64,000 nt of DNA from Yonghaparkia sp. Root332 (GTDB lineage: Bacteria > Actinomycetota > Actinomycetes > Actinomycetales > Microbacteriaceae). Under the pieces are notes generated by a model. The model worked only from the letters and a program-made list of their open reading frames with translations, was not told the origin of the DNA and ran no database searches. This document shows, piece by piece, positions 41,588 through 50,186 of the stretch. Position 1 is the first letter of the stretch. Every line of letters begins with the position of its first letter. The position numbers were made by a program, and so were the translations under genes. The stretch spans positions 1 through 64,000 of the forward strand of contig NZ_LMCX01000001.1 of NCBI RefSeq assembly GCF_001425665.1, written 5' to 3'.

Positions 41588-43339
41588 TCAGCAGCCCGCG
41601 TACTCCTCGATGCGCGCGGTCAGCGAGCCGACGCCGCCGACGAGGACGACGTTCTTGACGCCCTTCAGTCGGATGTCGTCGAGGATCGACGGCGGAATGC
41701 AGTCGCCCGGCGTGACGTAGAGCGGCGCCCCGTTCACGACGGCGAGCGGCGTGCCCGAGAGCGCGTCGGGGAACTTCGAGCCGAGAGCCAGGTACATGGT
41801 CGCGCTCGGGCCGAGCTCCGCGCGGTTGAGCGCGGCGGAGACGATGTAGCGGTCCTCGCCGCCGTAGCGCGTCACCTCGGTGACACCGGGCAGGGCCGAC
41901 AGCGCCGCCTGGATGCCCGCGGAGACCGAGGCCTCGCCGCCGGCGATCACGATCTGGGTCGCCTTGAGGCTCGCGAGCGTCTGCGCCGTCTCGGCGTCGA
42001 GCGTCGGCTGCTTGCCGTCGACGAGGATGACCGGCGCATCCTTCGCGCCCGCGGCCGCGCCCGCGGACAGCGCGTCGGGGAAGGTGCGGCCCGTGGCGAG
42101 ATAGACCCGCTTCGCTCCCGCGGCTCCGAAGGCGTCGAGCGCGAGGCCGCGCGAGACCGCGTAGCGGTTCGGCCCGTCGATGCGCGTCACGGTGGGCGAG
42201 TAGGCCTTCAGCTGAGTCAGCACGGTCTCGGAGACCGAGCTCGGACCGCCCGCGATCACGATGCGCGCCGGCTTCAGTCGAGCGAGCTCGAGGGCGACGC
42301 TCGGCGGGATCACCGTGGGCTGCACGAGCAGGAGCGGCCCGCCGAGCGATCCGGCCGCGGGGCCCGCGCTCAGCGCGTCGGGGAAGTCCATGCCGTTGGC
42401 GATGTAGACCACGGGAGCGGGCGCCGTGAACTGGGCGGCGACGCCCGCCGAGACGACGAAGCGGTCGGAGCCCTCGAAGCGGGACGTCGCGACGCCCGAC
42501 GGCACCGTCGTGGTGGGGCTGCCGAACCACGTGCTGTAGATGCGCCAGAAGTTGCGGTTGCCGTAGGTCGAGCACGCGTCGCCGGTGCCGAACAGGTTGT
42601 TCAGGGCCGGCGCGTTGGGCGTGTAGGGCGTGTAGTTGTAGAGGCCGGCCGTCGCCTGGTTCGCGATCGTCACGCGCTTCGTGCCGCACGACGCGGTGGG
42701 GTGGTACTGGATGTTCTCCACGCCGACCTGGAAGTTGTAGTTCTGCGGGTTCTGCGCGTACCGCTTGAACTGGCCTGCGGCGTTGTAGACCTGGTTGAAG
42801 AAGCCCGCGTAGTCGGGGTGGCACCAGCCGGGCCGATTGGGGTCGTCCGGGCAGTAGTAGCCCATGGCCCGGTCGAGGATGTAGTCGCTCGGGCGCAGCG
42901 CCGTGACGAGGCTCTGCTCCTTCTGCAGCGTGACGAGGAGCGCCTTCGCGCTCACACCGCACGAGCGCTGGATCTTGAACAGGACGCGCGACGCCGGCTC
43001 GTTCGCCGCACCCTCGTACCCCTGGCAGCGCGTGGTCGCCGCGCGATCCGGAGTGGTGACCTTCAGGATGTCGAGGCAGTTCGTGTTCAGGCACGCGCCG
43101 CTCTGCGCGGCGAGGAACGCCTGGATCTCGGCCTCGGTCATCGCGCTGTCGTGGAAGAACGCGTAGTCGCTGATGATGTTGCCCGGGTCGAACTCCGAGC
43201 CCGAGAGCGCCGAGGCGCTCGTCGGCGGCTGGACGGCGACGACGAACGTCGCGAGCACGAGCGCGGCCGCTCCGATCGCGACGGACCGGACGAGCGCGCT
43301 GACACGGTTGACGATCACGGTGAATCCCCCCAATGGCAT
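41588..43339 (-). CDS. Secreted CWB2-repeat protein with an N-terminal lysozyme-like domain
   Basis: A 583-residue exported protein. A signal helix (about residues 15-40) precedes an N-terminal domain of about 240 residues with 10 cysteines. It includes EAEIQAFLAAQSGACLNTN, CGVSAKALLVTLQKEQSLV and FNQVYNAAGQFKRYAQNP. The QKEQSL helix recalls the catalytic glutamate helix of lysozyme-like enzymes, but this is pattern-based. Three CWB2 repeats follow; the third carries the conserved Cys pair (GDCIPP and the final Cys). ATG 43339 is used; a GTG at 43318 with a GGGGGGA site is an alternative start. Wall location is inferred from CWB2. Confidence 0.82.
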   Translation of the reverse strand: MPLGGFTVIVNRVSALVRSVAIGAAALVLATFVVAVQPPTSASALSGSEFDPGNIISDYAFFHDSAMTEAEIQAFLAAQSGACLNTNCLDILKVTTPDRAATTRCQGYEGAANEPASRVLFKIQRSCGVSAKALLVTLQKEQSLVTALRPSDYILDRAMGYYCPDDPNRPGWCHPDYAGFFNQVYNAAGQFKRYAQNPQNYNFQVGVENIQYHPTASCGTKRVTIANQATAGLYNYTPYTPNAPALNNLFGTGDACSTYGNRNFWRIYSTWFGSPTTTVPSGVATSRFEGSDRFVVSAGVAAQFTAPAPVVYIANGMDFPDALSAGPAAGSLGGPLLLVQPTVIPPSVALELARLKPARIVIAGGPSSVSETVLTQLKAYSPTVTRIDGPNRYAVSRGLALDAFGAAGAKRVYLATGRTFPDALSAGAAAGAKDAPVILVDGKQPTLDAETAQTLASLKATQIVIAGGEASVSAGIQAALSALPGVTEVTRYGGEDRYIVSAALNRAELGPSATMYLALGSKFPDALSGTPLAVVNGAPLYVTPGDCIPPSILDDIRLKGVKNVVLVGGVGSLTARIEEYAGC

Positions 43340-43398
43340 GGGCGACCCCCCCGGACGCCTCACTGCCAATCAACAGGGTAACCCGGGAACGCCGTTTT

Positions 43399-43411
43399 GA
43401 CGATTGTCGTC
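43399..43411 (-). terminator. Weak hairpin after the GT2 gene / before the CWB2 gene
   Basis: GACGA and TCGTC arms (43399-43403 and 43407-43411) with a 3-nt loop are followed on the minus strand by AAAA, 4 bp after the GT2 stop. A possible promoter for the CWB2 gene (TCGTCA, 17 bp, TACCCT) overlaps it. Confidence 0.3.
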
Positions 43412-43414
43412 CGG

Positions 43415-44524
43415 TCAGCGGCTCCGACGCGCGAACGACGCGGCCATCATGCGCAGCGGGGCCTCGCGGGCGAGCACGCGACGCGGGCTGCGCGTGAGCA
43501 GCGTCGCCGGTCGGCCGTAGGCGCGGCGAGCTCGGGCGAGGGCGAGCAGGCGCCGGGCATCCGCCCCCGAATCGGAGGGCAGGGCGTCGAGGAGGCGACG
43601 GTCGGCGATCGACATCGTCTCGATCGCCGACGGGGCGGCGGCGCGGATGCTCCGCACGAGCCGCGCGAGGGCGTCGCGCTCGCCGCTCGACCACTGGCCC
43701 GGGTCGGGGCGGTTCACGAACTCACCCAGCACATTGATGCGCAGCAGCTTCGCCCCGAGAGCGTCACGCGCGGCTTCCGGCAGCCCGCGGAACCAGCGGT
43801 CGTCGAGCACCTCGTCGATGAACGCCAGCGTCGTGGCCAGCGGTCGGGCGGTGAGGGTCACCCGGTCGCGCGCGTCGTCGTGCACGACGTAGGCCGGCCC
43901 GTCGGCGAGGGCGATGGTCGCGCCCGAGAACCAGAGCCGGGCCGAGAACAGGACGTCCTCGCCCTGCGACAGCCCCCCGCCGAAGCGCGTGGCGCCGACG
44001 AGCGCGCGGCGGAGGAGCCCGAGGGGCGCGCTGCGGTAGGAGAGCCGGTCGCGCACGCCGTCGAGCCGCGTCCGGCGGCCCGGCCGCGCGGGAGGCGTCG
44101 CGACCGTCGCATCGCGTCCGGCCGCGTCCCGACGGACGATGCGCGGCAGCACGATGTCGGCCCCCATCGCCCGGGCGCGCGCGTGCCAGGCGGCGAGCGC
44201 CCCGGCCTCGAGCTCGTCGTCGGAGCCCATGATCGCGACCCACTCCCCCGTCGCCGCGTCGAGGCCCGCGTTGAAGGGTCCGGAGGGCGAGCGGACGCCG
44301 TCGCCATGCGCGAGGAGTCGGACGCGGTCATCGTCGGCGAGGGCGCCGAGCCGAGCGGCGACGATCGCGGGGTCGAGGTCGTGGCAGACGACCGTGACAC
44401 GCACCGGGGGTCCGTCGACGGGGCCGGCGAGCGCGGAGGACACCGCGCGCTCGACCGGACGCTCGGGGCTGTGCACGGCGATGACGAGGTCGATCGCGGG
44501 GTCGCCTGCGCCCGATTCAGCCAT
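43415..44524 (-). CDS. GT2 family glycosyltransferase, paralogue of the one at 49080
   Basis: A 369-residue enzyme with AIDLVIAVHSPERPVERAVS, VRVTVVCHDLD, LLAHGDGVRSPSGPFNAGLD and the metal-binding MGSDDELEAGAL, then a helical C-terminal region rich in Arg. Its N-terminal half follows the 49080-50186 protein almost motif by motif (LVIAVH, VTVVCH, DGVRSP, GPxNAG, MGSDD), showing a gene duplication within the locus. The ATG at 44524 lies behind a TATAAG box shared with the divergent epimerase promoter. The sugar donor and acceptor are unknown. Confidence 0.85.
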   Translation of the reverse strand: MAESGAGDPAIDLVIAVHSPERPVERAVSSALAGPVDGPPVRVTVVCHDLDPAIVAARLGALADDDRVRLLAHGDGVRSPSGPFNAGLDAATGEWVAIMGSDDELEAGALAAWHARARAMGADIVLPRIVRRDAAGRDATVATPPARPGRRTRLDGVRDRLSYRSAPLGLLRRALVGATRFGGGLSQGEDVLFSARLWFSGATIALADGPAYVVHDDARDRVTLTARPLATTLAFIDEVLDDRWFRGLPEAARDALGAKLLRINVLGEFVNRPDPGQWSSGERDALARLVRSIRAAAPSAIETMSIADRRLLDALPSDSGADARRLLALARARRAYGRPATLLTRSPRRVLAREAPLRMMAASFARRSR

Positions 44525-44533
44525 GGAGTCGAC

Positions 44534-44543
44534 CTTATAGACT
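44534..44543. promoter_or_regulatory. Overlapping divergent promoter core between GT2 and epimerase genes
   Basis: In a 27-bp gap the sequence CTTATAGACT provides TAGACT (44538-44543), 8 bp before the GTG at 44552 on the plus strand, and TATAAG (44539-44534 on the minus strand), 9 bp before the ATG at 44524. The two boxes share bases, so the two promoters probably exclude each other. Confidence 0.45.
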
Positions 44544-44551
44544 CGGCCGTC

Positions 44552-45628
44552 GTGCGAATCATCAGCGTCGTCGGCGCCCGCCCTCAGTTCGTGAAGCTCG
44601 CCCCGATCGCACGCGCCGCCACCGAGGCCGGGGTCGAGCACGTCATCGTGCACACCGGCCAGCACTACGACCCGATCATGAGCGACGTCTTCTTCGACGA
44701 CCTCCAGATCCCCGCCCCCGACCTGCACCTCGGCGTCGGCTCGGGCAGCCACGGCCACCAGACCGGCGTCATGCTCGGCGCGCTCGAGGACGCCTTCCTG
44801 CAGCACCGCCCCGACTGGGTGCTGGTCTACGGCGACACCAACTCCACGCTCGCCGCGGCCGTCGCCGCCGTGAAGATCCACCTGCCCCTCGCTCACCTCG
44901 AGGCGGGCCTGCGCTCGTTCAACCGCCGGATGCCCGAGGAGCACAACCGCGTTCTCACCGACCACGCCGCCGACCTCTGCCTCGCCCCCACCGAGCAGGC
45001 GATGACCCACCTCGCCGCCGAGGGCCTCGCCGAGCGCTCGCTGCTCGTGGGCGACGTCATGACCGACGTGCTCCACCAGGTGCGCGACGCCGCCGCCGAT
45101 CGCGGCGCCTCGCCCGTCCGGCACGCGCCCGGCACCTACTCGATCGCGACCATCCACCGCGCGGAGACGACGGACGACCGCGACCGCCTCGCCGCGGTGC
45201 TGGATGCCCTGCGCTCGCTCGACCACCCGGTCGTGCTGCTCGCCCACCCCCGGCTGGTGGCCCGCGCCGCGGAGTTCGGGCTCGAGCTCGAGGGCGGCTC
45301 GCTCGAGTCGCGGGCGCCGCTCGCCTACCCCGACCTCGTCGCCGCCGTGCAGTCCAGCCGCGGCGTCGTGACCGACTCCGGCGGCCTGCAGAAGGAGGCC
45401 TTCCTGCTGCGCGTGCCGTGCACGACCGTGCGCACCGAGACCGAGTGGGTCGAGACGGTCGCGCTCGGCTGGAACGTGCTCGCGCTCACGAGCGAGGAGA
45501 TCCGCGCCGCGGCGTCGCGGCCGGCGCCCGCGCCGACCGACGAGGCACCCTACGGCGACGGGTTCGCCGCCGGACGCGTCATCGAGGCGCTCCGGCTGCG
45601 CGGCGAGGCGGTCAGCGCCCGCGGCTGA
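44552..45628 (+). CDS. UDP-N-acetylglucosamine 2-epimerase, non-hydrolysing (WecB/WbpI family)
   Basis: A 358-residue cytoplasmic enzyme that epimerises C2 of UDP-GlcNAc-type sugars. Motifs in order: SVVGARPQFVKLAPI, HTGQHYDPIMSD, VYGDTNSTLAAAVAA, HLEAGLRSFNRRMPEEHNR (acid/base residues) and VTDSGGLQKEAF. WecB makes UDP-ManNAc, while WbpI acts on UDP-GlcNAc(3NAc)A; the family cannot be split by eye. Because WbpA-, WbpB-, WbpE- and WbpD-like genes lie 10-15 kb away and no other epimerase is present, a WbpI role is plausible. Its end overlaps the convergent gene by 17 bp. Confidence 0.9.
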   Translation: MRIISVVGARPQFVKLAPIARAATEAGVEHVIVHTGQHYDPIMSDVFFDDLQIPAPDLHLGVGSGSHGHQTGVMLGALEDAFLQHRPDWVLVYGDTNSTLAAAVAAVKIHLPLAHLEAGLRSFNRRMPEEHNRVLTDHAADLCLAPTEQAMTHLAAEGLAERSLLVGDVMTDVLHQVRDAAADRGASPVRHAPGTYSIATIHRAETTDDRDRLAAVLDALRSLDHPVVLLAHPRLVARAAEFGLELEGGSLESRAPLAYPDLVAAVQSSRGVVTDSGGLQKEAFLLRVPCTTVRTETEWVETVALGWNVLALTSEEIRAAASRPAPAPTDEAPYGDGFAAGRVIEALRLRGEAVSARG

Positions 45629-46748
45629 GGATCGCGCCGATCGCCGTCGCCCACTTCTCGACCTCGAGCTCGGCCGAGAGGGCGCGGGCTGACCGATGAG
45701 ACGCGGCCTTCCACGCGTCGACCGTCGCGGGGGTCAGGCCGTCGAGCTCGCGCGTCAGCGCGGCGGCGGTGAAGTCGTCCGTCACCGCCCCGACGCCGTG
45801 CTCGCGCACGATCGCGGCCATGTCCGGCGTCGGACCGACGATGACGCCGAGCCGCGCCTGCACGAAATCGAACAGCTTGTTGGGCAGCGCCCAGCGGTAG
45901 TTCACGTTGACGGGCGGAAGCACGAAGACGCCCACGTCGTACCGCGCGATCGTGTCGGCGAGCTCGTCGTACGGCACGGGCGGGTGCAGCGCGCATCGCG
46001 CCGACGCCGCGCACAGCTCGGCGAGCTCGAGCATGAACCGCGGGTCGTTGCGCGTCAGGAAGAGATCGAGCGTCACGTCGGCGGTCGACCTCTCGACGGC
46101 CTCGACCATGAGCGCGATGCCGCGATTGGCCAGGCCGGCGCCGCTGTGCACCAGGCGGATGGGCGACCCCGTGCCGTGGGGGTCGCGATCGATCGACGGA
46201 GCCGCGTTCGTGACGACCGACGCCTGGATCCCGAACTCGGCGCGGTACTCGCGCGCGAGCCCCGGCGAGACCGTCGAGACGCTCGGCACGCGAGCCGCGT
46301 GGCGTCGCGTCATCCAGCGCACGAACGGGGCGACGAACACGCGCCAGCGCCAGAGCTCCTCGCGCTGACGCGGCGCGTACTCGTGGAGGTCGAGGTGCAC
46401 CTGCTGCGGGGGCACGACCTCGAGCGCGATGCCGGCGGATTCGATGTCGTTGGCGAGGATCGCGTCGATCTCGCGCCCGCGCAGCGCCTCGCGCGCCGCG
46501 ATGAGCGCGGCGTTGCCCCGATAGGCCCGCCGGTACTGCCGCAGGATCAGCGCCACCCGCGGCCACCGCCACAGCGCCGCCTCGTCGGGGATGGCGCAGT
46601 GCTCGGCGACGCCCTCGGGCGCCGGCCCGTAGCCGATCGTCGTCACGGCGCACTGCTCGCGGAAGCGCGCGATCTGCTTGAGCACCCGGGCGTCGGAGAC
46701 CAGTCGCGAGAACGCGATGATGACCAGCCGGGGGCGCGGGTCCGTCAT
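45612..46748 (-). CDS. GT4-like glycosyltransferase (first of a paralogous pair by position on the map)
   Basis: A 378-residue enzyme opening RLVIIAFSRLVSDARVLKQ, with ILANDIES, VHLDLHEYAPRQREELWRW, STVSPGLAREYRAEFGI, PIRLVHSGAGLANRGIAL and VNYRWALPNKLFDFVQARLG. The LPNKLFD-VQARLG-VGPTPDMA region fits the donor site. It matches the upstream gene throughout (SDARVLKQ, DLHEY, RLVHSGA, WALPNK, VQARLGVIVGP), so the two are duplicates with different acceptor sides. The ATG overlaps the upstream stop codon (ATGA). The wecB-like gene converges on it with a 17-bp overlap. Confidence 0.85.
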   Translation of the reverse strand: MTDPRPRLVIIAFSRLVSDARVLKQIARFREQCAVTTIGYGPAPEGVAEHCAIPDEAALWRWPRVALILRQYRRAYRGNAALIAAREALRGREIDAILANDIESAGIALEVVPPQQVHLDLHEYAPRQREELWRWRVFVAPFVRWMTRRHAARVPSVSTVSPGLAREYRAEFGIQASVVTNAAPSIDRDPHGTGSPIRLVHSGAGLANRGIALMVEAVERSTADVTLDLFLTRNDPRFMLELAELCAASARCALHPPVPYDELADTIARYDVGVFVLPPVNVNYRWALPNKLFDFVQARLGVIVGPTPDMAAIVREHGVGAVTDDFTAAALTRELDGLTPATVDAWKAASHRSARALSAELEVEKWATAIGAILSRGR

Positions 46749-47908
46749 GACCTCGCCCGCTCGAGCATCGTGCGCAGGGCATCCCGCCAAGCGCCCATCG
46801 CGTGCTCCGACGACAGCGGCGCAGCAGCGCGGTGGGCGGCCTCCTTGAGGGACCGCACCTGCTCGAGCGTCAGCGAGTCGAGCGTCGAGGCGAGGTCGGC
46901 GGCGCTGAAGCCCGCCGTCACGAGTCCGAGCCCGTGCTCGACGGCGTAGCGGGCCATCTCGGGCGAGGGGCCCACGATGACGCCCAGTCGCGCCTGCACG
47001 TAGTCGAAGAACTTGTTCGGCAGCGCCCACTCGTTGTTGACGGTCACCGGGGGCAGGACGTGCACGCCGATGTCGTAGCCGTTGAGCGTGTCGACGAGCC
47101 GCGCGTAGGGCACCGGGTCGTGCACGGTCACGCGGTCGGAGGCGGCGGCGAGCTCGCGCAGCTCGCCGAGCAGCCCCGGGTCGTTGGGCATGAGGTAGAG
47201 GTCGAGCGTCACGGGCGTCGACGTCGACTCGACCGCCTCCACGAGCTCGAGCAGCCCGCGTCGACGCAGGCAGGCGCCGGAGTGCACGAGCCGGATGGGC
47301 TCCCCGACCTCGGTCGGCCGCCGGTCGGCGAACGGCGCCGCGTTGACGACCAGGTCGGGGGTGACGCCGCTCAGACGCGCGTACTCCTGGGCGATGCGGG
47401 CGCCGACCGTGGTGACCGCGCTCGCGCGCGGCAGCCAGCGACGTGCCGTCGACTCGAAGAGCGGCTGGAGGTAGCGGCGCCACCCCGCGCTGTCGTCGTG
47501 CAGCCGCGGGGTGTACTCGTGCAGGTCGAGAAGGTGGCCGCCCGCGGAGGGGATCGACAGCCCGACGGGCGCCGCTTCGAGCTCGTTGACGATCACCGCG
47601 TCGAAGCGGCGGCCCGCGAGGGCCGAGCGCACCCACGCGATCGCCGGAGCGCGGTGCAGGGCGAGCGTGCGCAGACGAAGCACGAGCAGCTTCGGGCGGA
47701 GAGGGAGGATCTTCCTGTCGTCCGGGATCCGCACGTGCTCGACGACCCCGGCGGGGGCGTCGCCGTAGCCGCAGGTCACGACGTCGGCCACCTCGCGTGC
47801 GAGCTCGAGCTGCTTGAGCACGCGGGCGTCCGACCCGATCGGCGAGAAGGAGAGGATGAGCACGAGAGGACGGCCGGGCATCCGCTCATTCTCCCGCATG
47901 ACGCTCAC
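46745..47908 (-). CDS. GT4-like glycosyltransferase (paralogue of the downstream gene)
   Basis: A 387-residue enzyme: PLVLILSFSPIGSDARVLKQ, VNELEAAPVGLSIPSAGGH, LLDLHEYTPRLHDDSAGWRR, TTVGARIAQEYARLSGV, IRLVHSGACLRRRGLLELVE, and VNNEWALPNKFFDYVQARLG. Retaining two-domain GT4 fold is expected. GTG 47908 overlaps the upstream stop codon (GTGA); an ATG three codons later is possible. Like its twin it lies in the coupled chain that runs from the GT4 at 53388 to 45612, which includes the ABC exporter, so it likely acts in the same glycan. Confidence 0.85.
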   Translation of the reverse strand: MSVMRENERMPGRPLVLILSFSPIGSDARVLKQLELAREVADVVTCGYGDAPAGVVEHVRIPDDRKILPLRPKLLVLRLRTLALHRAPAIAWVRSALAGRRFDAVIVNELEAAPVGLSIPSAGGHLLDLHEYTPRLHDDSAGWRRYLQPLFESTARRWLPRASAVTTVGARIAQEYARLSGVTPDLVVNAAPFADRRPTEVGEPIRLVHSGACLRRRGLLELVEAVESTSTPVTLDLYLMPNDPGLLGELRELAAASDRVTVHDPVPYARLVDTLNGYDIGVHVLPPVTVNNEWALPNKFFDYVQARLGVIVGPSPEMARYAVEHGLGLVTAGFSAADLASTLDSLTLEQVRSLKEAAHRAAAPLSSEHAMGAWRDALRTMLERARS

Positions 47909-49083
47909 GACCCGTCCAGGCCGAGCGACGAGGACAGAACCGCCGCGGCGAGGCGCCCGTCGTGCACGGCGCGCACGAAGGCCGGGCCTTGCGCCGCCCG
48001 ATCGCGAGCGGCCGCCGGATCCGCGACGATCGCCCGGAGCACGCCCTCGAGGTCGGCGGCCGACGCCGAGATGATCGGCAGCTCCCTGCCGGACTGCTCG
48101 CGCACGCGCTCCCGCACGCGGTCGTCGATGTCGGCGATCACGATGCGGCCGGCCGCCATCGCCTCGACCGCCGCGACGCCGTAGCTGCCCAGACGGAACT
48201 GCTCGAGCACGACGTCGGCCCCGCGCAGCACGGCCGGCATCTCCTCATGCGGCACGCCCTCGATCCGTCGGTACTCGATGACGCCCTCGGCCGCGAGCGC
48301 CGTCAGCACCGGCTCGATGAGCGACGTGCCCTTCACCACCGCCGTGCTCGGCGCGTGCACGACCCTCAGGGGTCGGCCCGCGGTCGGAGGGATCGCGCCG
48401 GCCCAGCGGTCGGGGTCGACGACGAGCGGCAGCCATGTCGCCGCGGGGAGGTCGTCGAGCAGATCGGGGGTCGACACGAACGACGGCAGCGGGCTCGATT
48501 GCGCACGTCGGCGCTGAGCGGCCGAGCTCGAGCGCAGCGCCGGCACCGCGGCCCACATCTCATCGGAGTACGGCGAGCTCGCGCGCGCGGCCGCGTGCCG
48601 GTCGGGGTCGCGAATGTCGCTGCCGTGCCAGAGGAAGGCGACGCGGATGCCTCGCGCGAGCAGATCGCGGACATCGCGATCGACGTCGCCGCGCGCCCCG
48701 CCCGCGAGCACGGGTCGCCCGCTCTCGATGAGCACGTGCGTCGCGCGCGCGAGCACGGCACGACGGTGCGCGGCCTGCCACCGCCGCGACCAGGCGAAGA
48801 CGGGCGCGGGCACGCGCGCGGTCACGGCGTGCTGGAAGCGCGAGCCGCGCTCGACCTGGAAGGCGACGGCCGAGGTCGACGGGGTGTGCGCGGCCATGGC
48901 GCGCGCCCAGGCCTCGCCCTGGCCCGCCGAGTTCTCGGGGCCGATGAGCACCCGGTGACGCGCACCCGCCGCGAACGCGACCGGCGCGGGCACCGCGTGC
49001 GGGTCGAAGCTGCGGTCGCGCGGCAGCAGGCGCGCGATGACCGCATCGGGCACGAGCCGCGACAGTCGGCCGAGAGCGCTCAC
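47905..49083 (-). CDS. GT4 family glycosyltransferase
   Basis: A 392-residue protein. The first half is divergent (RHRVLIGPENSAGQGEAWAR, FQVERGSRFQHAV, VLIESGRPVLAGG, FLWHGSDIRDPDRH); the second has the GT4 donor site: LRVVHAPSTAVVKGTSLIEP, GVPHEEMPAVLRGADVVLEQ and SYGVAAVEAMAAGRIVIAD. It differs from the paired GT4-like genes, so it has its own specificity. The GTG at 49083 overlaps the stop codon of the upstream GT2 (GTGA), and its own end overlaps the following gene by 4 bp. Confidence 0.83.
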   Translation of the reverse strand: MSALGRLSRLVPDAVIARLLPRDRSFDPHAVPAPVAFAAGARHRVLIGPENSAGQGEAWARAMAAHTPSTSAVAFQVERGSRFQHAVTARVPAPVFAWSRRWQAAHRRAVLARATHVLIESGRPVLAGGARGDVDRDVRDLLARGIRVAFLWHGSDIRDPDRHAAARASSPYSDEMWAAVPALRSSSAAQRRRAQSSPLPSFVSTPDLLDDLPAATWLPLVVDPDRWAGAIPPTAGRPLRVVHAPSTAVVKGTSLIEPVLTALAAEGVIEYRRIEGVPHEEMPAVLRGADVVLEQFRLGSYGVAAVEAMAAGRIVIADIDDRVRERVREQSGRELPIISASAADLEGVLRAIVADPAAARDRAAQGPAFVRAVHDGRLAAAVLSSSLGLDGS

Positions 49084-50186
49084 GAGGGCCCCCAGCGGTC
49101 GAGGCGGTACAGGAGGAATCGCCGCAGAGTCGACTCGCGATCGAACGTCCGCAGGAGCGAGCGCGGCAGCGTGCGATCGGCCCACCCCGCGGCGTCGGCG
49201 CGCCCGACTGCCGCGAGCACCGGGTCGATTCCCGACGCGTCCGCCTCTGCGGCGTGCTCGAGGATGCTGCGCTCGGCTCGCGCGAACGGCTCGAGCGCCC
49301 GCGGCGCGAGCTCGAGCCCGCCCCGCACGACTTCCGCGAGGGCGCGCGCATCGTCGGCCGCCCAGGCATCGGCTGCCCGTCGAGCGCGCACCGCGCCGAG
49401 CACGTGGATGCGCAGGAGCTTCACGACGAGCGCATGCAGGACCGCGGCGCCGAGCGATCGCACCCACTCCCGGGCGAGCAGCCGCCGCAGGGGCTCGAGC
49501 GCGAGCGCGGCCGGGCGGGGCGCCTCGGTCACGCGGTCGGCCGCATCGGCGCCGATGACGTAGGCCGGAAGGTCGACCGGGAAGTCGATGCGGATGGGCT
49601 GCGACCACAGCCAGGTGCTCAGCTCGAGGTCGACACCGGCGGGCAGGCGGGTGACGAACGGCTCCGGCAGAGCGGCGAGCAGCGAGCGGCGGATCAGGGC
49701 GAGCGGCGAGCTCCGATAGAAGAGGCGGTCGCGGACAGGACTCAGCGCGCGTCGATGCCGCCAGCGGGCCAGCGGGTTGCGCAGGAGCTCGCCGGACTGA
49801 TGCCGAAGAGGCACGATGAGGACATCCGGCCCGCTTCGCTCGACCTCGTCGAGGTACGCGTCGATGGCGCCGGGCTCGAAGAAGTCGTCGGAGCCCATCA
49901 CCGCGACGTACTCGGCGGTCGCGGCGGCGACGCCCGCGTTGAGCGGGCCCGCGGGGCTGCGGACGCCGTCGGTGTGGGCGATGAGTCGCACGCGGCCCGC
50001 GGGGAGGCCGTCGAGCAGCGGTCGGATGTCGTCGACCGGCACCTCGTGGCAGACCACGGTGACCCGCACGCGCGCATCGTCGGAATCGCCCAGCACCGAC
50101 TCGACTGCGCGACGGATCGGCCGGTCGACGGTGTGGACCGCGATCACCAGATCGAGGACGAGCGAGCCCGTGGGCCGAACGGTCAT
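49080..50186 (-). CDS. GT2 family glycosyltransferase, paralogue of the one at 43415
   Basis: A 368-residue enzyme: LVLDLVIAVHTVDRPIRRAV, VRVTVVCHEVPVDD, LIAHTDGVRSPAGPLNAGV and the metal-binding VMGSDDFFEPGAI, then an LRHQSGELLRNPLARWRHRR loop and an Arg/Leu-rich helical C-terminus. It matches the 43415-44524 protein over the N-terminal half. The ATG at 50186 overlaps the ABC transporter stop codon (ATGA). An adjacent exporter and GT4 genes suggest it builds the exported saccharide; donor unknown. Confidence 0.85.
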   Translation of the reverse strand: MTVRPTGSLVLDLVIAVHTVDRPIRRAVESVLGDSDDARVRVTVVCHEVPVDDIRPLLDGLPAGRVRLIAHTDGVRSPAGPLNAGVAAATAEYVAVMGSDDFFEPGAIDAYLDEVERSGPDVLIVPLRHQSGELLRNPLARWRHRRALSPVRDRLFYRSSPLALIRRSLLAALPEPFVTRLPAGVDLELSTWLWSQPIRIDFPVDLPAYVIGADAADRVTEAPRPAALALEPLRRLLAREWVRSLGAAVLHALVVKLLRIHVLGAVRARRAADAWAADDARALAEVVRGGLELAPRALEPFARAERSILEHAAEADASGIDPVLAAVGRADAAGWADRTLPRSLLRTFDRESTLRRFLLYRLDRWGPS

